Of a stretch of DNA of 64,000 nucleotides, positions 1-11,672 are shown piece after piece. The first letter of the stretch is position 1, and each line of letters opens with the position of its first letter. The DNA lies in NCBI RefSeq assembly GCF_018691265.1, contig NW_024881322.1, positions 9,537,989-9,601,988 of the forward strand, read 5' to 3'. The notes below the pieces were generated by a model. The model did not search any database and had not been told where the DNA came from. It worked only from the letters and a program-made list of their open reading frames with translations. Source of the stretch: Tyto alba (lineage: Eukaryota; Chordata; Aves; Strigiformes; Tytonidae). Position numbers and translations under genes: made by a program.

Positions 1-3000
1 AAGAACTTTATTCTGGCTAAGTTATTTCACTTTTTCCTGCCTTCTAGCAGGTCAGGAGCTCGGGTGAGGTGAAAACACCCAGTGTACCCAGCTGTGCTTC
101 TGCTCGCTCTGCTGCCCCTTCTGATATTATTAGCTGTGGGTGTTTGGAGTGCTGAAGGAGTTGATTTGAGGAGAAGGAAGCTGGGTTAGAATTAAAGCTG
201 TGGTCTGAGGTACACAGAGGTGTGCTAGAGGAGCTCGTAGGTGCAGTCTGATAGTTCGTTTTTTCTTCAGGATGTCTCCTTCTAATTACGGGAGCCTGTA
301 AACAGCTTTAGCCATGAGCACCAGCCAGCTCAACTGGGATCCTTGCATTGATGGCATATAGGTGTAGGAGTCCACTTTGCAGGGTCAGGCCCAAACCTGT
401 TCTGAATGTTTAAAAGTAATGAAGATGTTCTCTAAAACAATAGCAGAATCAACTTGGGGCTACACTTAGGAGTTCCATGACCTGTAAACTCACACCTTTT
501 GCATCCATCCCTCAGAGTTGTGCCCTGTGGGAAAAGGCTGCATTCTGCCCCAGAGAAAGGAAAGGTAAAACGGGAGGTGGGTAGGATGCTTCACAGCCAG
601 GTCACACATTGATGTGCAGGATCCTCTGCTGCCTGCTGTGAGCTCCGGGGCCCATCCTGGTGCGACTGGAAGGGCCCGGCAGCCGGAGGCGTGCTGCTGC
701 ACCTCCTCCAGCGAGCCCACATCCCTTTCGCCTCTCACATCCTGTAGACACGATGGGTGTTCCCCTTCTTGAAAGAGCGTTTCGGAGAGTTATTGTGTTT
801 TGGGTTGGGGGTGGGGGGGGGAAGAGAGGAAAGCAAAGCCCAACACCCTGGCTCTGCTGGCTTAGGAAATCAGATTGTTTGCCGGCCACGTGAGAGATTT
901 CTTCAGCGCGGAGCTGGGGGCGAGGTGGTTTGTGGCAACGTTGGCTAATTCGTGACAGCGGTGTGTTCCTGCCGGGGTATGGGGGGTGGTGTTCTGATCC
1001 CAACAAAGTGTTGGCTCACTTCGTGGTGTTACCCAACTCTTTTTGCGTGCTGGCTTCGCATCTGCGTGAGCACACGTCAGCCCTGCCTACTCATCACAAG
1101 AGGTTGTCTCCCCAGCACCGGCTTTCTTGCTGTGTGTCAGGGCAGCGTGCATTTACTCGGGTGTTTTGTGACTGAGCAGAAATTCCACTGTTGTTGCCGC
1201 ATATGCATGTGGATAACGGCTTCTTACAAAGCTGGAAAAAGACTGGGTTGTCTTTGTCTTTCATAAAGTAGCAACCTGGGTTTCTTTGCGTAGGCAGAAG
1301 GTATGCTGCTTACTGATAACCGTGCGTGTCTGTTCCTCCTGTGTGGTCTGTCAGACTTCAGCTGGTGGGAGGGCGAGAGGTTTCGTAGTGCTCCTCTCTC
1401 TGCTCTTTGGGGCTATGGGAGAAGAGGACGCTGCTACCCAGCCCAGGGCCCTCCCTTTGCAGTGAAGGGGGGGAGCATCTCTGCTGACGATCTGCTCTGG
1501 TGTTTGCTCATCCCCTTTTCCATGCACCTCTCTGTCAGTCCATGCTGACTATTAAATTTTGCTTCAGTCTTAACAGTACAGTTTTTGCCTGAATTGTTTG
1601 TGCTTTTCTCTGAAGAGGGGTAGGAAAATTTGAAATTCTCTTTTCCGCTCCTTTCTTCTACCCGTTTTTTTCTAGGAAAGCTGTCTTTAGCAGTTTTCTG
1701 TGTGGTTGTGTCATGAGGTGTTACTTATTTTGTCATCTCCTCTTTGTGCTCTCTTAAAAGAGGAAGGGATGACTGCCAGATCTTCTTGTTTGTAGCCTTC
1801 CCTGCCCAAGTGCACTGCGTTCCTCATCCTCCTGTGTCACTACGTGGTCATTCGCACGAGCAGCCCTATCCCAGGTGGGATCACCTAGGTTCATGCATGG
1901 CTGGGGAGTTTACCTTTGTTGCTTCCCTGAGCACCCTGGAGACTCGATAACACAATGATTTGGCTCTGTGGTGTCACCCAGAGCCCCATCATACTCCTCC
2001 ACTCCATTAGGACTCCCTTTTTCTTACCTTGAACTCATTCCCTTGAGGATGGTGCGGCTTCCTGTTGACCCTGTTGAGGGTGAGATGCCAAATTGCTATC
2101 TTGTGCTCAGCTTATTTCTTCAGTGGTGCTGGTGAATGCTGCCGTACCTGCTTTCTTTTCATTGTTTGTGACATGGCTGGTCTTTTGCTGAGTGCTGGGG
2201 TTTGAGGCATTGGGGAGGGGGATGATTTTCTTTATCGTCTTGTACGTGTATGCAATAGCAGCGTTATCATTTGAATAGTATTTGGTTGCTTAAACAAGTG
2301 AAAGATTGGTGAGCATCCAAGGGGCTGTAGGCAGGTCTGTTGGCAGCGGCTTTGTCCTACATGTTCTGGAAGCCCCGGATTCCTGGTTGGCACCATGCTG
2401 GGAGAGCAGCCAGCCTGACGGGGGGACAGGCGCTTCTGAGATGCCACTCCATGGACTCCCCTTCATCAGGAGGAGGTGTGGAGGCTTTCCTTCTCACTGG
2501 ATATCCTGGCCACCTGGACTGGAAATCATAATCAGTCCCATTGGAGGAATTAACGCGGTGCTGTGTGTAGAAGCCTCCGTACCCTTACGTGTCCTGAACA
2601 GCTACATAAAGCCACTCTGCTTAGCCACAGTGAATGGCAAGGAGAATTGGTTGTTGGCTCAGAAAGAACGGGTTTGGAGGCAGAGGCCTTCAGTTTAGTC
2701 ATGGAGGAATAAGCAAAAAAACAGATTAAATCACCTTTTTGATGTGTGCAGGCTGTGAAGATATGCAAGAGTTGTGCATTATTAGAAGTGCAATAAACCC
2801 TGTTAACCTTTCTTACGCTGCTAAGGCTTGCATAACATCAGGAACTTTTTTTCTTCCCCCCCTCTTACACTATTACAGTGACTGTGTGGTGGGTGCTATT
2901 TTTCTCTTTTCTCTGTAAAGCTAAAAAGACATGTTTCTTTTGCCTAACCAGGGGAGATAAGAGAACTTCCTCTTATTAAATCCTGTGGCAATGCAATCCC

Positions 3001-3337
3001 AACCACATAATATCCGACCGAATTTATGCACGCAGAGGCATCTGCCTTTGGCAATTTTTATTTGTATTAGCAGGAGAGAGAAAGTGTTTCTCCTCTGTAA
3101 GCATGAATCCTAGTAACCCCTAAGACGTCTGGCTGGATCCCTGCCTGCGCAGGGTTACCTCAGTGCAGGGAGCTCGCGCTGCCCGCAGCCCGGGGCAGGC
3201 TGCAGCCACTCACAGGCAAAGCACCTTCAGTCTTCGCCTTGCTCGCGCCGCAAAGCACAAATAAGAAGATGGCAAGGATCATGTATTCAACAAAAGCTCC
3301 TTTTCATGGCTCTTTGAAAGCCTTTAAAAAGATGATT

Positions 3338-3359
3338 AAAAAAAAAAAAAAAAAAAAAA
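3338..3359 (+). repeat. poly(A) run, 22 A
   Basis: Uninterrupted run of A inside EEPD1 intron sequence. No LINE or SINE body is recognisable directly upstream, so it is treated as a mononucleotide microsatellite. Confidence 0.9.
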
Positions 3360-3804
3360 TCCCCAGCAAGCTCACAGCCTTTTAAAATCAGAATGATTTG
3401 GGGTTTTGGCTTTTAAGTTTACCTGTGTCCTCTCTAAAGGAAAACCTTTGGTGACTGGGCTGACACAGCACAACTGTGTTTATTGTCTCCTGTTACACAT
3501 CTGGTGAAGCAGATATGACAGGTCCTCCCTGCTTTAGACCTTAAGCCTTGCTTTAGAGCTTAATGGATACTAGCAGGCTGGGTAAAAAAAATCCTCCATA
3601 GATACAGCCCTCTGCAATTTATGTAATGGTCATTTCTATAACTCTATAGTAACTGATTACATACCTCTGTGCTGGCTGTGTACTGTGGCAGTTGTGGCAG
3701 TTTGCAGGCATCTGTGTTTAATGAGAGCTGTGTAATGAAATTAATGTCCCTTTCTGTTCTCTCAGCCTGGGTGATTCCTTAGGTGTTCTGCTTTTGGTTT
3801 GATA

Positions 3805-3820
3805 TTTTTTTTTTTTTTTT
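3805..3820 (+). repeat. poly(T) run, 16 T
   Basis: Uninterrupted run of T in intron sequence. Nothing beside it suggests a retroposon tail. Confidence 0.85.
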
Positions 3821-4085
3821 AAATAGCATTCAGCCTTTTAAGACTAAGCTGTAGCTGTTCAGTGTTTGGGGATTTATTTGACATGCTTTGAGAAAGAGGC
3901 AGCTTAAAACTTACACTGCTTGACAGAGTCTTGCTGAGAAGATGGTGACGCCTCCTTTTGCTGTCCTATGCTTCTAAACTAGCGCTAGAGGTTTTTCCTC
4001 TGCCTCCACCACTAATTAATCCTCCACAAACCAGCATTTGGAAATTGTAGTCAAAATTATAGGTAGGAACTAATTGGCGGAATGG

Positions 4086-4117
4086 AAAAAAAAAAAGGGG
4101 GGGGGGGGTAGGGGGGG
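4086..4117 (+). repeat. A11-G12-TA-G7 homopurine tract
   Basis: Eleven A are followed directly by twelve G, then TA and seven more G. The tract is purine-only on the plus strand except for one T, and is an indel-prone low-complexity site in the intron. Confidence 0.9.
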
Positions 4118-5769
4118 AGTGTGTGCCACAAAAATCAGAGCAGTGATCCAAAGAGCAAAGAGTAAATGCTGAAATAATAATGCATTAATGCTTTCCTTAA
4201 ATCTGAAGTAGGAGCCCTTTATACTATATAATTAGCACTTATATAATGTGTATGCTTTCATGCTCTGTAAAATGTCTAAATGAGGCATTAAAAAGTGAGG
4301 TGGTCTAAGAGGAGAAGGCCGTGGCCCGGGACTGTAACCACCGTGGCTCCGTCCCATCTCCATCTCTGACATCCCGTTGGATGAGTGTCGTCACTCCTCC
4401 GCAGTTTCAGGCGTACTCTCACCGCTGCTTCAGAAGCACGTGTTTCCAAGATCCCCCTGCTAGCTGCTTGTTGTTCTTTCTCAGCACCCGGAGCTGATCC
4501 AGGTTAATCTGGGAGCTTCTTGCCTGCCAAGTAAATTGGCTTCTCTTAAAGAGCTGCTGAGCGCGGCTTGCTGAAGGGGAGCGGTGGCTGCCCAAACTGC
4601 TTTGTCTGCAGGTGGAAGGGAAAGCCAGACCCGTGCCCTGGCTGTCCGTGTCGGGGGCAGCGCCGCTTGCCGCCCCTGTGAAGCATGTGGGGGTCCAAAG
4701 GGAGCGGTGGCTTCGTGTCCTGGCTTCACGGGCATATCACTTTTCCTGGAGACCGAGAAGAAACTGTGATCTGCCTTGCTTCTGTGTACAGTCCTTAGCT
4801 GGAGGGAAGCGTTTACTTGGTGTCCAGTTGTACTTGGGATTTTTGCAGACATTGACTGAAAGACGATTAGTCTGCTTTTGTAACGGTGCTCATTATTGCT
4901 AGCGACATAAGCTTCTGTGTCAACCCATACGACAGTCTTGATTTCAAACTTGATATTCCACATACAAGTATTCCACAGTTTAAAACTTTCAGTGGTATCT
5001 TCCATGATAGACACTTCAGATTTCTCCTCTCCTGTAGAAGAAATAGATCATTTTAATGAGGTTCCTTAACTGATGAGATTCATTCTGATCTCAAAGTCAT
5101 GAGATACTAGAACAAAAAGGCTGCTGTGGTAAGTGAATGTAAAATAACTCAACTGTGCTATTTTCTAAGTACATATTAGAAAAAGGGGAAAACCTTCTGC
5201 TGTGCTTGCTTCAAAGGAATTTTTAACACAGCACATTAATAAGCCCATGCCAGAAAATGCCACACTGGTTAGGAGCTCAGCAGAAGCTCAAATAAAGGAT
5301 TAGTGGCCCTCCGCCTCTGCCATTCCTGAGGTGTCTGTGGTTTCATGGTGGGTGAGACATCTCCTCTGTAGTATCTTTTGGTCAAATGTTTTACAACGGC
5401 ATGTAATCTTCTATGGAGGGCAGCTTCATTCTTGACAGCCGCTGGCAGCTCAGAAAACTTGGGAACCACCAAATGAGACGCTTATATATGGACAGTGGTG
5501 ACACCCCCTTATATGAGATGAGAGTGTGGGGGGGAAACAGAAGCTATTTGCCCTTTTTATTATGTGTCTCGCTCTGTCCTCTGAAGAATCTGGCACAAGG
5601 TATTGTTGGGGTGGGAGAAAGAAAACATTACTTGACCCATGTGTCTAGTCAGATAAACCTACTCCTATGTCAACAAGATCACTATGGTAGTACGTATTTG
5701 CTACATAGGGTAATTATCCTTTATGATGGGTAATATGTTATTGTGCTCTATAACAGTATGTAATTTGGG

Positions 5770-6150
5770 GGAAGGGCTGCCATGGCAAATGGTAGCCTTT
5801 CAATCCAGAAGATCCTGGAGAAACTCGTCTGGATCAACAGAAGCCTTATGAGGTTCAAAAGGAAGCACATAGCCTAGCACTGCAGGTAAAATAACCCGTT
5901 GCTTTAGTACGAGTGGGCAATTGGCTGGTTGGGGACAAAATGACATTAGAAGAAGCTTCCTTACTCAGAAGTTGGTGCGGCACTGGAAGGGGTTATCCCA
6001 AAACAGTGGAGTCTTAGTGTTTTGGAGGTTTTCAAGACTCAGCTGGGTGAGGCCACAGCTGACCTCATGATAGTCCTGTGTTGAGGGGGTTGTTGGATCA
6101 GGTGCTCTCTTTTGGCCAGTGTTTCTGTGTTTGTGGTTCTGTAGTACTGC
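5770..6150 (+). mobile_element. CR1 LINE relic, old, internally deleted
   Basis: Conceptual plus-strand translation gives residues resembling the thumb and C-terminal part of CR1 reverse transcriptase (IQKILEKLVW near 5800, then a broken counterpart of the 'KCKVLHLGRNNP' block near 5870). It then jumps to a tail-like block containing ALEGVIPKQWSL and LEVFKTQLGEA near 5970-6060. The two blocks are much closer than in a full CR1, so the middle is deleted, and there are several in-frame stops. It is more diverged than the copy at 16860-18398. The subfamily cannot be named by eye and the ends are approximate. Confidence 0.65.
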
Positions 6151-9100
6151 TGGAGATAGACACCCATGGTTTTGTTGATGGAGGATCCTTCTCTTTACCA
6201 TGCACAGTCTCCAGGAATTTTCTGGGATGCAGTAGAAAAAGTGAATGGTAGCAGCCTGTGGAAGCAGGCTGTAGTCTGCTCTGCTATATGTTTATGTTGC
6301 ATACTTTCTTTCTGAGTGGTCTGTCTTTTCTGCTTAGTACAGCTTTGCTGAAAAACTCTGCCAGCAAACGGAGCAGAGGCTGGTTTGAGGACAGCGGTTG
6401 GCTGGGAGAGTGCCGACTCAGCCTGTTTTTCTGACTTTGAGAATTGCGGAAGGATTACGTACTCTCCCAGATTAGAGTTGCAGCTATGTGATGCATCCCC
6501 TGGAGGTTTAAATCAAAACCTTTCCATGTTACTCTGATACTCAGGGCAAAGGCTATATGAGATTCTGGCTTTTGGCTAACCAGAGGCTTAAGCTTTGTAT
6601 AGCCCCCATCACACTTCAAAGTCATTATTAAAGTAAAAAAACAGCTGGACTGATAGAAGGTCTTTCTGATCTGCTATTTGTGTTAAAGTTATATAATTGT
6701 TACTCCAAATGCCCCAGAAGCTAAATTCACTATACTAATGCAGTAACATGTGATGTTGTAGATGAAGCTGCTAGGGTAGTGTTGTAATTAGATCTTAGAA
6801 AGGAGGCTTTTAACTTCTCACCCTTATGTGGCAGTTGGTTTTCTTGCCTAACTTGTGTTTTTCTGTCAGCTTTTGCAGATGTCACCTCAGTATTGGCTGA
6901 TTGTTATTTTCTCACTACAACATTCCTTGGATTTCTGGTGACCTAAGAGTGTAGCATCAGCATAAACAAAATTATTTATGGCTTGACATCAACTCTGCTT
7001 GTGAGTAGGCTTACTCGGTTGCCTTCAGTGTTGTTTCTGATAGTTAAAGGCTTGGGTGCATGCAAGACAGAGGAGTGCCATCTTCACTGGTATGCGAAAC
7101 TCAGGTTTGCTCCCTCTGGCCTGCTTCTTTTCACAGTTTTCCATTTCTTTACTTCACATTTTGGAATGTACAGTTGAGCTCAGTTTTAGGAGGATATATG
7201 TATGTTCATATTCCTTCAAATCTTGGGTACCAAATTGTTCTGTTTTCTGTAATCTGTAAGTGGGCTAGCCAAGTGACAGTTTTGAGGAAGTTTCATCTAC
7301 TATGGACTCTCCTTCGCCATACGGTATAGATACTATAAAGAGATCGACCCGGTTGTTGGCAGTGGATCCTGCTGCCATTCCTGTTCATGGTGCAGTAGAT
7401 GGCTGTGCTGACACACTCAGCTCTGTTGACGTGCAAATTTGATAGTGTTAGGCTAGGCCTGTGCTGGAGACTTTTGCTGGAGTAGTAATGCAGGAGTGTT
7501 AGCTTGTCACTCCCCAACTTTATTCCACCCTCATGGTGACAAGGCCTCAGTCACCTTGGCAGAGTCTTTTCTTCATCTTTTGACTCCTGGCCCTTGCTCT
7601 TGCAGGGCATTGCAGCATCAAGGTCTTGTCATCAGTTTCCTGAGCTCCACTCTAAAAACACGGTTGGGCTGGCTTCTAGCCACACAGTGGGAAGTCCTTA
7701 AAGCATACAGGCTGTCTGCTAATACAGCTTTTGCTTTATTTTCTAACTGTTGTAATGATGCACTTAATTTTATCCTTTCTGTTGAAATGTCTTTGAATTT
7801 GTAAGACAACTTAAGATGCTCATGTAAGAGCTGGAGAGAAAAGTACACTTGACCACAGCACCACTCCCGATTTCTGTAGTGGTCCTTTCCCCTCGTGACA
7901 GTACCTCTCCTCAGCGATTTCATAGCATCACTCTGACTACCTCTGGTGTACGCTCTTCTATTTTAGTTCCCAGTGTTTAGCCTTCTCCGCTGTTTAAACA
8001 ATTCCACTTTGGCATGAAGTCTTTTGCAGAAGATGCTCATACGAAACGCACAATTGCTGTGGCGCTCTGCCAACCTCTTCAAAGTTGGAGCCAACTTCTG
8101 AGGGTCAGTCTCTTTGTTAAGAGCATACTATAAAAGACTTTGAAGTTCTGTATCCAGATTCAGCCAGGAAGCTTCAATACTGTTTGCATAATGCCAGGCT
8201 GAATTTTACTGGCACTCAGATGCCACCAGCTGATGGTGGTTCTACTGCCACCAAACTACAGCATAGCTTTTGGGCCCGTATTTAGGAAAAATGAACTTGC
8301 TTCCACTGTATTCCTTTGTAAGTTTGTTAACTGGGCACACTCATTTCTCTGAGAGGAGGATGTGCATGTGTGAGGAGGTAATACTGCATTAAGTTTCTGA
8401 GAGCAAATAAGGGAACATCAGGAGCTTTCAAATAAGAGCTTAACAGCATATGGTTCACATACCTGATGGAGAAAGGGAAGAAAACTATTTCAAATCACAT
8501 TTTATTGCTTCCCTAGTTTAAGTCTGTTTTGAAGGGGCACAGAGGTAAATTCTTCAAGTAGAGTTCCCTGTTAATCAATTTGCCTCCCAAGGCTCCATCA
8601 TTTTACTGGTTGCTTTGGTCTTCACAGTGGAATGATAGTGTGGTGGTGTGTTCTTTCCCAAACATGCCCATCTGATTTAATTAAGGACTACTCAGTTTTT
8701 CCATTGCTGCAGTAAGGCAGGGTTGGATTGGAGAAGGTGCCTTTTCTGGAACTAAGAAGCTCTACCCCAGCAGGGAATGATTCAGAAAATCCGGAAAAAG
8801 AGCCAAATGCCAGAGACCACTTACACTATAACATAATGCCTATATTTGGAAGCTCTAAGTCACCTTTGATTTTTATGAGCTTCTAAATTTTTGTTTTCAA
8901 TCTTAGTCTCCTCCCTTGTTGGATGGATTTGATTTAATTCAGCGCAGGTTATTTAACTTGCCCATGTCCAGTTTTAATGACTCAGAAGAAAGCAGTGTTG
9001 CCACAAGCACAACACTCTTTGTGAGCCTCTCTCTTCCTGCAGAATTACAAGGATACAAGGAAACAGGCACCCTTTGAAAAATTAAAAGAAAAAAAAAAAT

Positions 9101-11511
9101 CCTAAGACTGTGAACGTTATACAGATCATTTTCCCTACTTTCAAAACTAGTGGACATAAGGTGAATGGGTTTGAAAGGAGACATTATTACTCTTAGCTAA
9201 ATATAGTAAGAAATACAATATGTAAGGAGGAAAATACAATTTATCACAAGATAAACTAAACTCAGAGCTAACTCCCCCCCTTTTTTTAATATGGGCAACT
9301 GGTTTTGGTTGGCTATCTGTGAGAAGTGAGTTGAAACAATTAACGTTTTTGTGAGTAAATATAACTGTCATCAGATTATTTTTCCCCCTCCTTACCCCCA
9401 TTACTTGCAGTAGTATATTCTGCTGCTGCTTAATTGTCATGTAGTGAAGTGTTTGGCACAGGAGTAACCAGCGGAGGAGCAGGTGGAAGTGGACAATTCA
9501 GAAGGCTTGTCCACTGGATTGTCACCCTGAGTTTTGAATGATGTTGGAAGTTAAGTTGCATTGCCGCTGCCTGTACCTGGTCCCCATTAGTGGATATATG
9601 TAGACAAGATTGCTGTGTTCAATATAATTTAATATAGGTATTTGATTTGCTGCTTCTTTATTCATTAGGCTACTACTCTGTAATCATTATGTTACTGGCA
9701 GTCTCAGGCGTTCTGTGGTTTCATCTCATGTGTTTGGGAATTTGGGGGTTATTTTCAGCTGCCTAGTCTATTTTAAACTATTTTTTAAAATTAAAAAGAA
9801 ATAAATAAAAAATAAAAATCAACAGATAATGATTTAGAACAGATTGATCCTATTGAGCCATTTGTCTAATTAACCTTTGCCTCTCAGGAATCAGCTTTGG
9901 TTCTGTTCAATCAAATGCAATGTATTCCAGCCCTTAATAACCAACATTTCTTCTGAGGACCTTGGAAGTCTTCCATGACTCTTACTTTTGTAACTGCTGC
10001 TGCTCTCTTGGCATTGCACCACTTTCCAGAGATAGAGTTGGAGAAGGATAGGAAAAAATAATAAAAGGACTGCAAGAGAAAAGGCCGTAGGATGCCCTAT
10101 AACTCAGCAAAGTGTTTCTAAAAAGTGCAGTTAGCTCAGGGCTCATGCCTTCAGTACTCTGCATCCCAAACTGGGATGGGGTTAGTAAACCTCTATGAAC
10201 ATAATAATGAATTAGAGTATTTATGTGCACACTGCATGCACCCAAAAGGATGCCCCCTCTGTGACTTCCTCTGGTTTAAAAGTTTGAGGGAATCTTCAGA
10301 AAAGGAGATTTCATGCAAGTGGAAATTAGTAGACGCAGTCCAATATCCTTCTCTCTTACCTGAAAAAGCAAAGAATTAGGCCTGAGAGGTGATCCTCTAT
10401 GTGGAGGAGGACGCTTCCCTGCTGCTCTTAATCCTCTCTAGGATAGAAACCCCCAGAATTGGCAGAAGTGTCCTGTCGAGCACCGGTGCCTCATGGCTCG
10501 GGAGACACCTTTTCTGGGTAGATGGACAAAAAAGAGTGTTGTTTCTTTAGCATCACAGAGTCTGGGAGTTTTGAGCAGCTCCCCTCTTAATTTCACTGTG
10601 TGTGATGTGCTCTGCTTTCTGATGTAGAAAATGTCTCTGTGCACGGCAGCATGGATTTAATTCTTTTGGAAAGCGCGTGGAATGGGTCTTCCCAAGGAGG
10701 AGGCCAGGAAGGCTTCCAGGTCTCATTATACGTGGACATTCACATCTTTTCTGCTGCTGGTTGTGGTTTGGGTCATTTTGTGAGCATGTCTTACTCCTTT
10801 CCAGACTGCTAGGAAGAAGTTTGCTGTTCTTGCAACCTCCCGTTTTGGTTTTGCACTCATGCATTGGGAATACACAATGTGTCCAGGGTTTATGAATCAT
10901 CGTTCTCTTCCTGCAATGATACAGCTGTGCTGAAACCACAGCATCAGTGGCACATAAATCAGACCCTTGATGCAAAGTTTGTAGGTCCTGCAGAATGATG
11001 GCTTTGCCACAGGTGTAAGAAAGAGAAAGGCAAGGAGAGGGCTGTGTACGAGAGGGGATTGAGGAGAGCATCCCTGCACCCAGGGAACTGCAGAAATGCA
11101 ATGAGAAAGGATTGAACTATTTCAGTTGCCTCCTGCCTCTTAGCTTGGTTAATGCTGATTTCCCCTGCCCCGTTCAACTCTCGGTAGTAACCATCCATAA
11201 TTCATGTTTTCCCCCTTTTAGTTCCATTACAGTTTCCTTTCTCCCCATGACAAATACTCCAATCACTCACATAATGTAATAAGATCTGCGAATACAAACA
11301 TCGGAGGAACACTGTCCGGCCAGCGCTACGCCACCAATTTGCTTGATGGATTTCAACTTCTCTGCTCCTTCCATTTACTCCTGGTTCCCTTCCCAGCTGT
11401 GGTGCCTTATTCTGCTTTTTGTTTTCAGACTGTTCTGCAGGCAAATCAATGATGACTAGACATTGAAGAACAGCTGCTTTCATCTGAACTAGGAAACTGC
11501 AAAAAATTGGC

Positions 11512-11672
11512 CCTAAATAAATTTGCCTATATATTGTTTTATATAGTATTTTTATAAAATGATATACAAAATCGATAATAGCTATTTAATATATAAGTAT
11601 ATATAATGTATTTCTAGAAATACATACTGTAATATAGATACTTATATAAAGTAAATAGAAATATATTCTTTT
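11512..11672. repeat. AT-rich block with a 20-bp perfect palindrome
   Basis: About 160 bp of almost pure A/T made of TATA-like words. A perfect 20-bp palindrome centred on TCTAGA lies at 11606-11625. Around it is an 11-bp inverted repeat: TATATAAGTAT at 11590-11600 and its complement at 11638-11648. There are no terminal inverted repeats of a known DNA transposon and no clear target duplication, so I classify it as low complexity with hairpin potential. Confidence 0.7.

Noticed and set aside
4481..5014. 177-codon minus-strand open frame
   Set aside because: No recognisable domain, no splice or promoter context, and composition like the surrounding intron.
10553..11101. 182-codon minus-strand open frame
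   Set aside because: Translation shows no family motif and looks like chance in intron sequence.
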